A stretch of 64,000 nt of DNA, taken from the NCBI GenBank assembly GCA_013695355.1, contig JACDAQ010000026.1:62001-126000 (forward strand). The letters run 5' to 3'. Made by a program: the position numbers and the translations under genes. The notes under the pieces were generated by a model. That model saw only the letters and a program-made list of their open reading frames with translations. It was not told the DNA's origin and searched no databases. The stretch comes from Candidatus Protochlamydia sp. GTDB taxonomy: Bacteria; Chlamydiota; Chlamydiia; Chlamydiales; Parachlamydiaceae. This document shows, in pieces, positions 55,306-63,738 of this stretch; within the stretch, counting starts at the first letter, position 1; each line of letters begins with the position of its first letter.

Positions 55306-55521
55306 TTAGGCATGCGTGAGCTTACCATCAAAATCAGTAAATTCTAACAGAGCCTCTTGTCTACAGGAGTAACTGTAGATTATATTGTCTGACGGTTGAT
55401 TTTCTTGTGTGGAAAGGAGCAAAAATAGTTCTTTTAATTCAAGTGACCGAAGTTTGAAAGACCCAAAGAGGTAGGGAACATGAGTATAAAGCTCTAATCC
55501 AGGCCATGAAGTGGAAAAGGT
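55306..55521 (-). pseudogene. Coding remnant without start
   Basis: A minus-strand open frame of about 70 codons, bounded by stops, reads LYTHVPYLFGSFKLRSLELK and later SYSCRQEALLEFTDFDGKL before TAA. Composition is protein-like. Sequence just upstream in another frame (KSKLDLFHFMAWIRAL) may belong to it, pointing to a frameshift. No family recognised. Confidence 0.35.
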
Positions 55522-55574
55522 CTAATTTTGACTTAAGAAGAGGAAGCGGCTGATGGCTTATGCCACTATTAAAG

Positions 55575-55600
55575 TAGAAGCCATCTATAGATGGCTTCTA
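55575..55600. terminator. Hairpin terminator
   Basis: An 11-bp stem TAGAAGCCATC/GATGGCTTCTA with a TATA loop, 24 bases beyond the stop of the minus-strand gene at 55625. A/T-rich on both sides. Confidence 0.6.
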
Positions 55601-55624
55601 AAATAATATTTTAATAACCTAAAT

Positions 55625-56818
55625 TTATAAGGCCAAAATTTCTGCATGGGCTGCCGTAAAAGATTGGAGTGTCATGTGACCGGCGTACGGTAAGCAACGG
55701 AAGACCTTTCGATCAACAATTCCCTCTTCCACCAAGCGATAGCCTAAGCTGCCCTGTTGTGTAATAATACCATCATTAGCGAAATTTTCCGGAGCTGGAA
55801 GCCCTTCGACCCGGAGGCGGCTGGCCTGCACAATCACTTCAGGGATTTGAAGTGCCTGAAGTTTTCGGGAAGCAGCAACAGTATCCATTTCACAGCCAGA
55901 CCATATTATAACCTTTTTTACAAGCCATTTACATGTGCCTAATACTTCAGCGCTTATATTGCTAACACGGTCAAAGGTCATTTGCTGGACTGCAAGATAT
56001 CTTACACCTGGTTTAAATTCATGCTTCAAAATGGCTTGGCCCATAGCAGCTCCGCCAAGCGACAGACCTGCCATGACAATTTTTTTTCCTTTAAGGGCTG
56101 TCTCTATAAAGGATATTCCTATTCCCTGGGCCTCTCCCATGCTGTCAGGCGTTGCATGACCTTCGCTTCTTCCGACTGAAGGTCCATTGATAAGCAATGT
56201 GTTGTAACCGCATTCGTTATATTTCTCGAAGCAGAATTTGGCTACCTGTTCGACCGCCATAAAATTGCCTACAGCCTGCAGCGCCCATTGGCCATTATCG
56301 ATTGTGCTTGCATGCCCCAACAGTAATCCGCTATAACGCACGCCATTTTTTTCTAATATCACCTGTCTGACAATAAAATTTGGATGTAGAGTCTGTAAAT
56401 TTTCCAGATATAATCTATCCCCATTTAATGTATTCTCGCTAAGTTGGCGGGTAAATGCCTTGATTAGGCGGCTTTGAGCAGGATAAAGAGGTGCCATGAT
56501 CAAGCGCTGCGCTGAATAGCGAACGAGCTCATAAGTACCCCAAGGGAAAATCACAATCTTCAAAATTATAAAAGCAATGTTCTTAGCCGTGTCTTGCCAC
56601 CGTTTAATTTCTTTAACAGAAAAATCCACAGCGCATTCAGACAATGGGACAAGCGAGGTGAGGTTAGGACTTCTAAAGCCACCCCAATCGCTTGCAGGAA
56701 TATCAATTTCATTAGGATCACGAAAATATTGAGCATAAAGGGGTAGCGTTGTAATTTCTGAAGGCATTTTGAAAACTTTTGTTAAATTTTCATTAAATAA
56801 GAATGACAAATTTATCAT
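55625..56818 (-). CDS. CHLPS/DUF818-family alpha/beta hydrolase
   Basis: 397 aa (an ATG at 56765-56767 would remove 17 residues; neither start has a clear Shine-Dalgarno). A hydrophobic segment (IAFIILKIVIFPWGTYELV, residues about 64-82) precedes a serine-hydrolase core: VEKNGVRYSGLLLGH-like strand, NGPSVGRSEG, the nucleophile elbow AGLSLGGAAMG and the late His in YAGHM. This layout is that of the Chlamydia CHLPS 43-kDa proteins, which also occur in Legionella. Substrate unknown; lipase or thioesterase-like activity is inference. Confidence 0.78.
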   Translation of the reverse strand: MINLSFLFNENLTKVFKMPSEITTLPLYAQYFRDPNEIDIPASDWGGFRSPNLTSLVPLSECAVDFSVKEIKRWQDTAKNIAFIILKIVIFPWGTYELVRYSAQRLIMAPLYPAQSRLIKAFTRQLSENTLNGDRLYLENLQTLHPNFIVRQVILEKNGVRYSGLLLGHASTIDNGQWALQAVGNFMAVEQVAKFCFEKYNECGYNTLLINGPSVGRSEGHATPDSMGEAQGIGISFIETALKGKKIVMAGLSLGGAAMGQAILKHEFKPGVRYLAVQQMTFDRVSNISAEVLGTCKWLVKKVIIWSGCEMDTVAASRKLQALQIPEVIVQASRLRVEGLPAPENFANDGIITQQGSLGYRLVEEGIVDRKVFRCLPYAGHMTLQSFTAAHAEILAL

Positions 56819-56974
56819 TTATTTAATTATTAAACAAATAAATTTTTATGGTAATCATTTTTGGAAATTTTGCAATTGCTCATATTGACATAATATTAAT
56901 TCAAAATAATATAAAAACATTTTGTATTTATTTAATTGTTTGCTAGAATAAATAAATTAAATGAAAGAGGTTTT

Positions 56975-57916
56975 ATGATTAATTCAAATCATTACAATTA
57001 TTCTAGTGGAGATTCTACTCCATATATTATCAATGATGGATTGTTTGGTGCAACAATTAAAAAAAACAATGAATATTTATTTTTTCGCATGGAGCTATTG
57101 ACAACTGAAAATACAGAAGGTTGGGCAAATTTTAAAAATAGATCTTATCGAATTGCGAATATAAGCACCGGAGGGACACTTGGTGCACTTGTAAGAGGGG
57201 CAGGAACACCTGATCAACTTAGTTATGAAAGTGCAAAACAAATCACTGGTTTTACAAATGAGGAATACATTTCTTTTATAGAAAAAGCAAGTTTTTTAAA
57301 AAATAAAACTGAAAATCAAATAGTACATCAACTCAGTTCTAATTCGGTTGGTTGCCACGCGATGCATACTTACTATGAGCCTAAAGAGCTTAACTATATT
57401 GTTTATGTATCAAAAAATTGTGATTTTTCTATTTCAAATATTAAAAGTGAAAGAACACTTAAAAATTTTATTGATTCCTATCAGGATATCCTAATAACAA
57501 TGGGGTCTAATTTTTCCGACAAAAAAAGCCTTCGAAACCGAGGAATATCTAGAAATCCCTATTGGGTTTTTGAGCAAAAGTATGCCGGGTTAGCAATGAT
57601 GCTGCATGCCTTTACGGGAGCTATAGCAGAAAAATTTTTTCCAGACAAAAAAGAATTGATCGTTACGCCTGTTGGAAGCATGCAATGTATCATTAAGAAA
57701 AATCTAAATCCAGGCGATGGCTACATAAAAAATAACAAAAAAATTACAGACATAACTGATTTTCAGTGTACAGCTACAGATCCAGAGTTAGATAATCATA
57801 ATTATATCAAAATAACAGCGCTTACAAGAATTTATAATCAGACAATTAATCAATATCATCAAATTGAGTCTAGTTGTGGCGAAAAAAATGAACCATCTTC
57901 CACAAAGATTATTTAA
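56975..57916 (+). CDS. Hypothetical protein, candidate effector
   Basis: 313 aa from the ATG at 56975, which has AAAGAGG nine bases upstream. Polar, rich in Asn, Lys and Tyr, AT-rich codons, no signal peptide. Recognisable pieces include YRIANISTGGTLGALVRGAG and YWVFEQKYAGLAMMLHAFTG, but no known domain. The divergent upstream region is very AT-rich. Its composition resembles the accessory kinase-like genes and it may be recently acquired. Confidence 0.55.
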   Translation: MINSNHYNYSSGDSTPYIINDGLFGATIKKNNEYLFFRMELLTTENTEGWANFKNRSYRIANISTGGTLGALVRGAGTPDQLSYESAKQITGFTNEEYISFIEKASFLKNKTENQIVHQLSSNSVGCHAMHTYYEPKELNYIVYVSKNCDFSISNIKSERTLKNFIDSYQDILITMGSNFSDKKSLRNRGISRNPYWVFEQKYAGLAMMLHAFTGAIAEKFFPDKKELIVTPVGSMQCIIKKNLNPGDGYIKNNKKITDITDFQCTATDPELDNHNYIKITALTRIYNQTINQYHQIESSCGEKNEPSSTKII

Positions 57917-57924
57917 TATACGGC

Positions 57925-57961
57925 TTTAGAACCTGATCATAAATATTGAACAGGTTCTAAA
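57925..57961. terminator. Bidirectional hairpin between convergent genes
   Basis: An 11-bp stem TTTAGAACCTG/CAGGTTCTAAA with a 15-base loop, between the stop at 57916 (+) and the stop at 57957 (-), overlapping the latter. Confidence 0.65.
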
Positions 57962-58784
57962 TAATTTCCAAATCCATTTTTTTAGCAGGCGAAGGAAAAA
58001 ATTTATTAAGTTTAATTAAGATCTCTTCCGGCAGCTTGAGCTGCAAAGCGGCATTATTTTCTTTTATCCGGCCTATGTTGCCGGTTTTAGGAATAGCTAC
58101 CACTTTTTTTTGCTGTAAAATCCACGCTAAAGCAATTTGCGCGGGCGTTGCATTTAAGGAAGCTGCTATTTGATTAAGGAAGGGATGATTTAGCAGCCGT
58201 CCTTCGTCAAAAGGGGAATAAGCCATAATAGGAATATCCTTGCTTTGGCACCAGGGAAGCAGGTCCCATTCAATTCCACGATGGCTTAAATTGTAAAGCA
58301 CTTGATTTGTTAAAACTTCTTCTCCGCCTGGCAGGTTGACTGCTTTTTCCATAGCGCTCAAATCAAAATTGCTCACGCCATAATGACGAATTTTTCCAGA
58401 GCTTTTCAAAAGCCTAAAGGCTTCTAACGTTTCGGAGAATGGAACTGCTCCTTTCCAGTGAAGTAAGTAAATATCGATGTAATCCGTTTTAAGCCTGCGC
58501 AAGCTTCTTTCACAGGCTGCTAAGGTTCCTTCTTTAGTGGCATTGTTAGGTATGACTTTACTGACGATAGTGATTTCATTTCTTATGCCTTTAACGGCCT
58601 CTCCCACTAAGTCCTCGGCTTTTCCATAATATTCAGCCGTATCAACCAATGTCATTCCCAAATCAAATCCAGAGTGCAGGGCTTCAATTTCTTCTTGCCA
58701 ATGTGCCTGGCTTTCTCCCATTTTCCATGTTCCTTGACCTAAAACAGGCAAAGAGATGCCTGACTGCAATTGGATCTTTTTCAT
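57957..58784 (-). CDS. Aldo-keto reductase
   Basis: 275 aa (beta/alpha)8 NADPH-dependent reductase. The catalytic tetrad is visible: Asp and Tyr in TLVDTAEYYGKAE, Lys in TIVSKV, and His in IYLLHWKG. VSNFDLSAME and the cofactor-loop region VVAIPKTGNIGRIKENN also fit. Closest in pattern to YeaE/2,5-diketogluconate-reductase-like enzymes. Substrate unknown. Single gene. Confidence 0.93.
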   Translation of the reverse strand: MKKIQLQSGISLPVLGQGTWKMGESQAHWQEEIEALHSGFDLGMTLVDTAEYYGKAEDLVGEAVKGIRNEITIVSKVIPNNATKEGTLAACERSLRRLKTDYIDIYLLHWKGAVPFSETLEAFRLLKSSGKIRHYGVSNFDLSAMEKAVNLPGGEEVLTNQVLYNLSHRGIEWDLLPWCQSKDIPIMAYSPFDEGRLLNHPFLNQIAASLNATPAQIALAWILQQKKVVAIPKTGNIGRIKENNAALQLKLPEEILIKLNKFFPSPAKKMDLEII

Positions 58785-58871
58785 CGTAATCCTTTAAATA
58801 ATAAGTAATAAAAAAATATTTAATAACATGTCAATCACAATTTATTGAAGCAAAAAAGTTTGAAATTCTAT

Positions 58872-59912
58872 ATGAAATATTTAACCCGGATGCTTATGCT
58901 CAAATGTTTCATTTTTATATTTTTGGCCTGCAGCACCCTTCTTGCCGATGAAAAAAAGATCGTGCGGATAGGCCATTTTGCAACGATCACGCACGCCCAG
59001 GCGGTCATTGCGCATGGGCTCTCAAGGGAGCAAAAAGGATGGTTTGAGCGATATTTAGGACCTGGCATTGAAGTGCAGTGGTTTATTTATACAGCCGGTC
59101 CTAGTGCTATGGAAGGGCTTTTTGCAGATTCGATCGATATGACCTACGTGGGACCAAGCCCCACGATCAATGCTTACATAAAATCTGAAGGAAAGAACAT
59201 TCGGGTGGTATGCGGATCTTGCAGCGGGGGAGCGGCATTGGTCGTTCAGCCAGACCGGATCCAAAAAATATCAGATTTTTTTGGGAAAAAAATTGCAACG
59301 CCCCAATTGGGAAATACACAGGATGTGGCCGCGCGGGCCTGGCTTCTCTCAAAAGGGTTTCAGTTCAACCTTTTTGGAGGGGATGTGAGTGTCATTCCTA
59401 TGGAAAATGTGGATCAGTTCACACTCTTTCAGCAAGGGGATTTAGATGCTGCATGGACTGTTGAGCCCTGGGTCAGCCGTCTGGTGCTCGAGGCAAAAGG
59501 AAAAGTATTCATGGAAGAAAGTGATCTTTGGAAATCAACTGGGGGAAAATACGTTACTGCGCATTTGGTCAGCAGCGAGAAATTTCTTCAAGACTCTCCC
59601 GACCTGGTTAAAAAATGGATTTTAGCCCACATTGAATTGACCGAGTGGATCCACGAAAATGAGGATAAAGCTAAGCAATTATTTAATATTGAACTAAAAA
59701 AAGAAGTTTACAGGGATTTATCTCAGGATATTATTGACAGGTCTTGGAAGCAGATGGAGCTGACCTATATTCCTATCAAAGCTTCATTGTTTCAATATGC
59801 CGATTGGGCTTACAAAATAGGTTTTTTGAAGCAAGAACCTTTGCTTAAAAACCTTTATGATTTGAAGTTATTACTTGAAGTGCTGAAAGAGATTGATGAG
59901 GAGGAAAGGTGA
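58872..59912 (+). CDS. ABC transporter substrate-binding protein (SsuA/NrtA-like)
   Basis: 346 aa from the ATG at 58872 (a TTG nine codons upstream is possible; later Met residues at 58887 and 58893 too). Signal sequence (LKCFIFIFLACSTLLA), then the periplasmic-binding fold with RIGHFATITHAQAVIAHGL, YTAGPSAMEGLFADSIDMTYVG and IATPQLGNTQDVAARAWL. The family binds sulfonates, taurine, nitrate or thiamine precursors. Overlaps the ATPase gene by four bases, so co-translated. Confidence 0.88.
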   Translation: MKYLTRMLMLKCFIFIFLACSTLLADEKKIVRIGHFATITHAQAVIAHGLSREQKGWFERYLGPGIEVQWFIYTAGPSAMEGLFADSIDMTYVGPSPTINAYIKSEGKNIRVVCGSCSGGAALVVQPDRIQKISDFFGKKIATPQLGNTQDVAARAWLLSKGFQFNLFGGDVSVIPMENVDQFTLFQQGDLDAAWTVEPWVSRLVLEAKGKVFMEESDLWKSTGGKYVTAHLVSSEKFLQDSPDLVKKWILAHIELTEWIHENEDKAKQLFNIELKKEVYRDLSQDIIDRSWKQMELTYIPIKASLFQYADWAYKIGFLKQEPLLKNLYDLKLLLEVLKEIDEEER

Positions 59913-60688
59913 GTTTAGAGGATAATGTTCCAGAAATAATCATCGACCGTGTAAGCAAAACATTTCGAAGCAAGTCAGGGGAAACTTGTGCGCTCAATAA
60001 TATTTCGCTTACTCTTCAAAAGGGAGATTTCACCTGTTTTGTAGGTCCCTCAGGATGCGGAAAGAGCACTCTATTGAATTTAATCGCAGGTTTGGACTTT
60101 CCTGATAGTGGCTCGGTCATAGCCGAAGGTAAGCCTGTTTTAGGCCCGGGAAGCGACCGACTGGTCATGTTCCAGGAGTCGGCACTTTTTCCTTGGCTGG
60201 ATGTCATGGGAAATGTATTGTTCGGACTGAAGCTTCAGCCGCTGCTTACTCCAAAAGAACGGATAGAAATAGCCGAATATTATTTACGGCTGGTAAAATT
60301 GGAAAATTTTGCCCATCGTTCAATACATGAATTATCAGGCGGCATGAAGCAAAGGGCTGCTCTCGCCCGTTCCCTTGCTCCCAATCCCCGCATCCTGCTA
60401 ATGGACGAGCCTTTCGCTTCCCTGGATGCTCTTACTCGAGAGCAGCTGTATGAAGATATCCAGCAAATTTGGCAGGAACAAAAAAAAACAATTATTTTTG
60501 TTACTCATAATGTTGCTGAGGCGGTTTGTTTAGGGGATAAGGTCTTTTTGTTCTCCGCCCATCCAGGGCGCATCAAAAAAGAATTTACGGTTGATCTTGA
60601 CCGGCCAAGAGAAATACGAAGCGTGGAAGTTGCTCCGTTGGCGACAGAAATTACACATTTATTAAAACAGCAGCTGGAGCAATTATGA
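59909..60688 (+). CDS. ABC transporter ATPase (SsuB/TauB-like)
   Basis: 259 aa from a GTG start overlapping the upstream stop; GAGGAAAG is the ribosome binding site. Walker A GPSGCGKST, Q-loop MFQESALFPW, signature LSGGMKQRAALARSLA, Walker B ILLMDEPFASLD and H-loop FVTHNVAEA are all intact. The VFLFSAHPGRIKKEF region is typical of nitrate/sulfonate/taurine importers. Overlaps the permease start by four bases. Confidence 0.95.
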   Translation: MSLEDNVPEIIIDRVSKTFRSKSGETCALNNISLTLQKGDFTCFVGPSGCGKSTLLNLIAGLDFPDSGSVIAEGKPVLGPGSDRLVMFQESALFPWLDVMGNVLFGLKLQPLLTPKERIEIAEYYLRLVKLENFAHRSIHELSGGMKQRAALARSLAPNPRILLMDEPFASLDALTREQLYEDIQQIWQEQKKTIIFVTHNVAEAVCLGDKVFLFSAHPGRIKKEFTVDLDRPREIRSVEVAPLATEITHLLKQQLEQL

Positions 60689-61458
60689 AGCGTTTTATCC
60701 ATGCCGCCTTATTTTTCTTAGCCTTATTGGTCATATGGCAGCTATGTGTTGCAGCTGGAATTTGGCCCTCTGTTTTGATCCCTTCTCCTTTGGATGTCAT
60801 GTATTATTTGATAGCTTCAATCCAGGATGGAACGCTTCTTTCGGCCAGCTACGTTACACTGAGAAGACTTTTTCAAGGTTATTTGGCGGGACTTTTGATC
60901 GGCCTCCCCTTAGGTTTATTGAATGCACGCTTTGAACTTTGCGAAGATACAATTGGAATAATGGCTTTAGGGCTGCAAACTTTGCCCAGCGTTTGCTGGG
61001 CGCCTTTAGCCATATTATGGTTTGGCCAGACAGAGGCAGCCATGTTTTTTATTGTCATCATGGGGTCGATCTGGTCCATCGCCCTGGCAACGGATTCAGG
61101 AGTAAGAAATGTTTCCCCTCTTTATATACGCGCAGCCAGAACAATGGGCTCAACAGGATTTCATACTTGGATTAAAGTAATTGTTCCTGCAGCCCTTCCC
61201 TACATCATTAGCGGAATGAAACAAGGTTGGGCGTTTGCATGGCGCTCTTTGATGGCTGCGGAGATATATATTACGATCCTGACAGGCTTTGGGTTGGGTA
61301 ATTTGCTCCATTACGGCCGTGAATTACATGCCATGGAAGCTGTTATAGGGGTAATGTTTATCATTATTTTAGTGGGTCTTCTCGTAGATAAAATCGTATT
61401 TTCCCCGCTAGAACGTTTTATGCATGAGAAGTGGGGAACGCAAAAGGCCCTTAGATAA
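60685..61458 (+). CDS. ABC transporter permease (SsuC/TauC-like)
   Basis: 257 aa, about six transmembrane helices, BPD_transp_1 fold. The coupling-helix (EAA) motif region is AARTMGSTGFHTWIKVIVPAALP. The protein ends with the usual C-terminal helix IIILVGLLVDKIVF. Last gene of the three-gene importer. No desulfonation or nitrate genes are nearby to tell the substrate. Confidence 0.94.
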   Translation: MKRFIHAALFFLALLVIWQLCVAAGIWPSVLIPSPLDVMYYLIASIQDGTLLSASYVTLRRLFQGYLAGLLIGLPLGLLNARFELCEDTIGIMALGLQTLPSVCWAPLAILWFGQTEAAMFFIVIMGSIWSIALATDSGVRNVSPLYIRAARTMGSTGFHTWIKVIVPAALPYIISGMKQGWAFAWRSLMAAEIYITILTGFGLGNLLHYGRELHAMEAVIGVMFIIILVGLLVDKIVFSPLERFMHEKWGTQKALR

Positions 61459-61552
61459 AGAAAACCGTAAGTGAACTTGACATTTGAAATTTTATTTGCT
61501 ATTCAAATTAGCATTTACTCCTATCCAAGATCAATCTATTTTAAAGATAAAA

Positions 61553-62512
61553 ATGAATAAGCTATCAAAACGCCTGACTATTTATTGTATAATTTGCTTT
61601 TTTTATTTTAATTCGTGCGAAGGGAAAAACTTCAAATACACATTAAGTATTGCCGCTATTTTCCAGGATGAAGCTACTTACATGAAAGAATGGATCGAAT
61701 ACCATCAGTTGGTGGGGGTAGAATATTTCTTTTTATACAATAATAATAGCTGTGATGATTATTTATCCGTTCTTGAACCTTACATAAAAAAAGGTGTTGT
61801 AGAACTCATTCAATGGCCCTCTATTAAACAAGAAGGGGACTGGGCCAATTTTTGCTACACCGTTCAGACGGATGCCTATGACAACGCTTTAGCTAGATCC
61901 ATGAATGTAACAAAATGGCTGGCGTTAATTGACATTGATGAGTTTATAGTCCCTGTGAATTATGAAACAGTACCACAATTGCTCGAGTCAAAATATTCCA
62001 ATGTTTCTGGCCTTTGTGTAAATTGGCAGTTTTATGGTACTTCAGGAGTCGATAATATAGATAAAAAGTATCCTATGATTAGCCAACTTGTAATGAAAAT
62101 GCAACCGGACGATCCCTCCAACAGGCTTTGCAAAACAATCGTTCAACCACATTATGCCAAATCATGGGAAAGCCCCCATTATTGCCTATATCAAGATGGA
62201 TGCTATGCTGTGGATGCCAAATTTAGAAAGTGCCCTAAGGCTATCACTAAAACTGTAGAAATTGATGAAATCCGCCTAAACCATTATTGGACTCGTGATG
62301 AACATTATTTTAATTCTAGAAAGATTGCTAGATATTTACAATGGGGTCGTGATAGCACCGAATTAATTGAACGTGCGTCCTTAATGAATGCAAAGTTCGA
62401 CGGGATCATGGGTAAATTCCTTCCTAAACTTTGCAGGTTGAATATTACACAACCACTAAAATTCAAAACTTTAAACTACATTGAAGCGAAATGCGGAAAA
62501 CGAATTGAATAA
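61553..62512 (+). CDS. GT92/DUF23-type glycosyltransferase with signal sequence
   Basis: 319 aa from the ATG at 61553 (a TTG at 61484 gives a longer leader). A hydrophobic N-terminus (LTIYCIICFFYF) may be a signal peptide or anchor, possibly a lipoprotein (Cys24). The catalytic domain starts LSIAAIFQDEATYMKEWIEYHQ, with YFFLYNNNSCDDY, WLALIDIDEFIVP (DxD-like) and LNHYWTRDEHYF, the GT92 pattern found in galactosyltransferases. A bacterial member with an export signal is unusual. Acceptor unknown. Confidence 0.78.
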   Translation: MNKLSKRLTIYCIICFFYFNSCEGKNFKYTLSIAAIFQDEATYMKEWIEYHQLVGVEYFFLYNNNSCDDYLSVLEPYIKKGVVELIQWPSIKQEGDWANFCYTVQTDAYDNALARSMNVTKWLALIDIDEFIVPVNYETVPQLLESKYSNVSGLCVNWQFYGTSGVDNIDKKYPMISQLVMKMQPDDPSNRLCKTIVQPHYAKSWESPHYCLYQDGCYAVDAKFRKCPKAITKTVEIDEIRLNHYWTRDEHYFNSRKIARYLQWGRDSTELIERASLMNAKFDGIMGKFLPKLCRLNITQPLKFKTLNYIEAKCGKRIE

Positions 62513-62537
62513 AAAATACTTGAGACAAAACTAAGAT

Positions 62538-62561
62538 ACAGCCAATGCTTCCATTGGCTGT
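62538..62561. terminator. Bidirectional terminator
   Basis: A 10-bp stem ACAGCCAATG/CATTGGCTGT with a CTTC loop between convergent genes ending at 62512 and 62578. Confidence 0.7.
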
Positions 62562-62577
62562 TAAAGCATAGTTCAAA

Positions 62578-63360
62578 TTATTGAATAAATCCTGCTGATT
62601 TTTTCCAAAAAACACCGTAAGGAGGAACAGGTAACATTGGATCCTTAATTTGATGTTTCGCGCGATAATCTTCTACAGCCTGGGCGCAGCAGGGAATGCC
62701 AATATTATAATCATCAATTATCGCAAAACCGCCTACAGATAACTTTGGATATAAATTTTCTAAAGCTTCCCATGTGGATTGATAAAGGTCTCCATCCAAT
62801 CTTAAAATTGCAATTTCATCAATCTGTGCTGTTGGGAGGGTATCGCAAAACCATCCTTTTAGGAATATCACCTGCTCGTCCAATAAGTTGTATTTGGCAA
62901 AATTTTTCATTACCTGTTCCTGCGAAACTTTCAATACTTCTGCATCTGAAAAATCCCATTTATCAGCAGGATAATCTTCACTTGGTGCAGGAATGCCATT
63001 AAAGGAGTCTGCCACCCAAACTTTTCTATCGGTGATGCCCTTAGCTTTTAAAAACCCTCTCATAAAAATGGTGGCCCCTCCTCTCCATACGCCCGTTTCA
63101 ATAAAATCTCCTGGAATGTTATTTTGGATGACCGATTCGAGGCAGTACTCTAGATTATCCATGGCAAGCTTTCCAATCATGCTATCGGCATACAGAGGAT
63201 AAATATCATTATGGGTCCTAGGCTGGTCTTGATAAATAATATCCAGGATGCTTTTCTTCAGTAAATCAAGGTAAAGACTGTCAACGCTCATTTCTTTCGC
63301 TGGGCTTGCAAAACAACATTGGGCGATCGCAATAAATAATAAGAAACCTTTTTTCATCAT
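62578..63360 (-). CDS. TylF/MycF-type O-methyltransferase with signal peptide
   Basis: 260 aa. A signal peptide (GFLLFIAIAQCCFA, cleavage near residue 19) is followed by a macrocin-O-methyltransferase fold: GDFIETGVWRGGATIFM (SAM motif I), VWVADSFNGIPAPSEDYPAD, ILRLDGDLYQSTWEALENLY and the metal site AIIDDYNIG. Family members methylate sugar hydroxyls and use Mg. A Sec signal on a SAM-dependent enzyme is odd, because SAM is cytosolic; export to the host is a possibility. Convergent with the GT92 gene. Confidence 0.85.
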   Translation of the reverse strand: MMKKGFLLFIAIAQCCFASPAKEMSVDSLYLDLLKKSILDIIYQDQPRTHNDIYPLYADSMIGKLAMDNLEYCLESVIQNNIPGDFIETGVWRGGATIFMRGFLKAKGITDRKVWVADSFNGIPAPSEDYPADKWDFSDAEVLKVSQEQVMKNFAKYNLLDEQVIFLKGWFCDTLPTAQIDEIAILRLDGDLYQSTWEALENLYPKLSVGGFAIIDDYNIGIPCCAQAVEDYRAKHQIKDPMLPVPPYGVFWKKSAGFIQ

Positions 63361-63546
63361 TTTTCTCTTTGTTTGCTTTTTTAGGTCGAATTTTCTAAAG
63401 AACTATTTAAAAAGTGATCATTCAAACTATTTCTTAAATTTATTTCAAGAAAAAATTTTATAATTCGGATTGTATTGCACGCCAAAGTTACTTTTTTTAA
63501 ATAAACAAATGTGTTTTAATGCCCCCAGAATACAAAAGAGTGAAAA

Positions 63547-63738
63547 ATGGATCGAACAACTTTTTTCTTTTATGTCATTATGTATGTTTATGGGTTTTCA
63601 TTGATGATATGGGCAGCTTTTTATGATAAAGCGCCCACAAAAAAAACCAAAAATGCCTCTTTTATCGGCCTATTTGTATTAGGACTAACCCTCATTTATT
63701 TTTTTTATGTCTTGCTTACAATAGGGATCACTTCTTGA
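63547..63738 (+). CDS. Small two-helix membrane protein
   Basis: 63 aa with two transmembrane helices (FFFYVIMYVYGFSLMIWAAF and FIGLFVLGLTLIYFFYVLL) and a short basic loop (KAPTKKTKN). Its stop overlaps the start of the acyltransferase gene, implying translational coupling. No family recognised. Confidence 0.55.
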   Translation: MDRTTFFFYVIMYVYGFSLMIWAAFYDKAPTKKTKNASFIGLFVLGLTLIYFFYVLLTIGITS

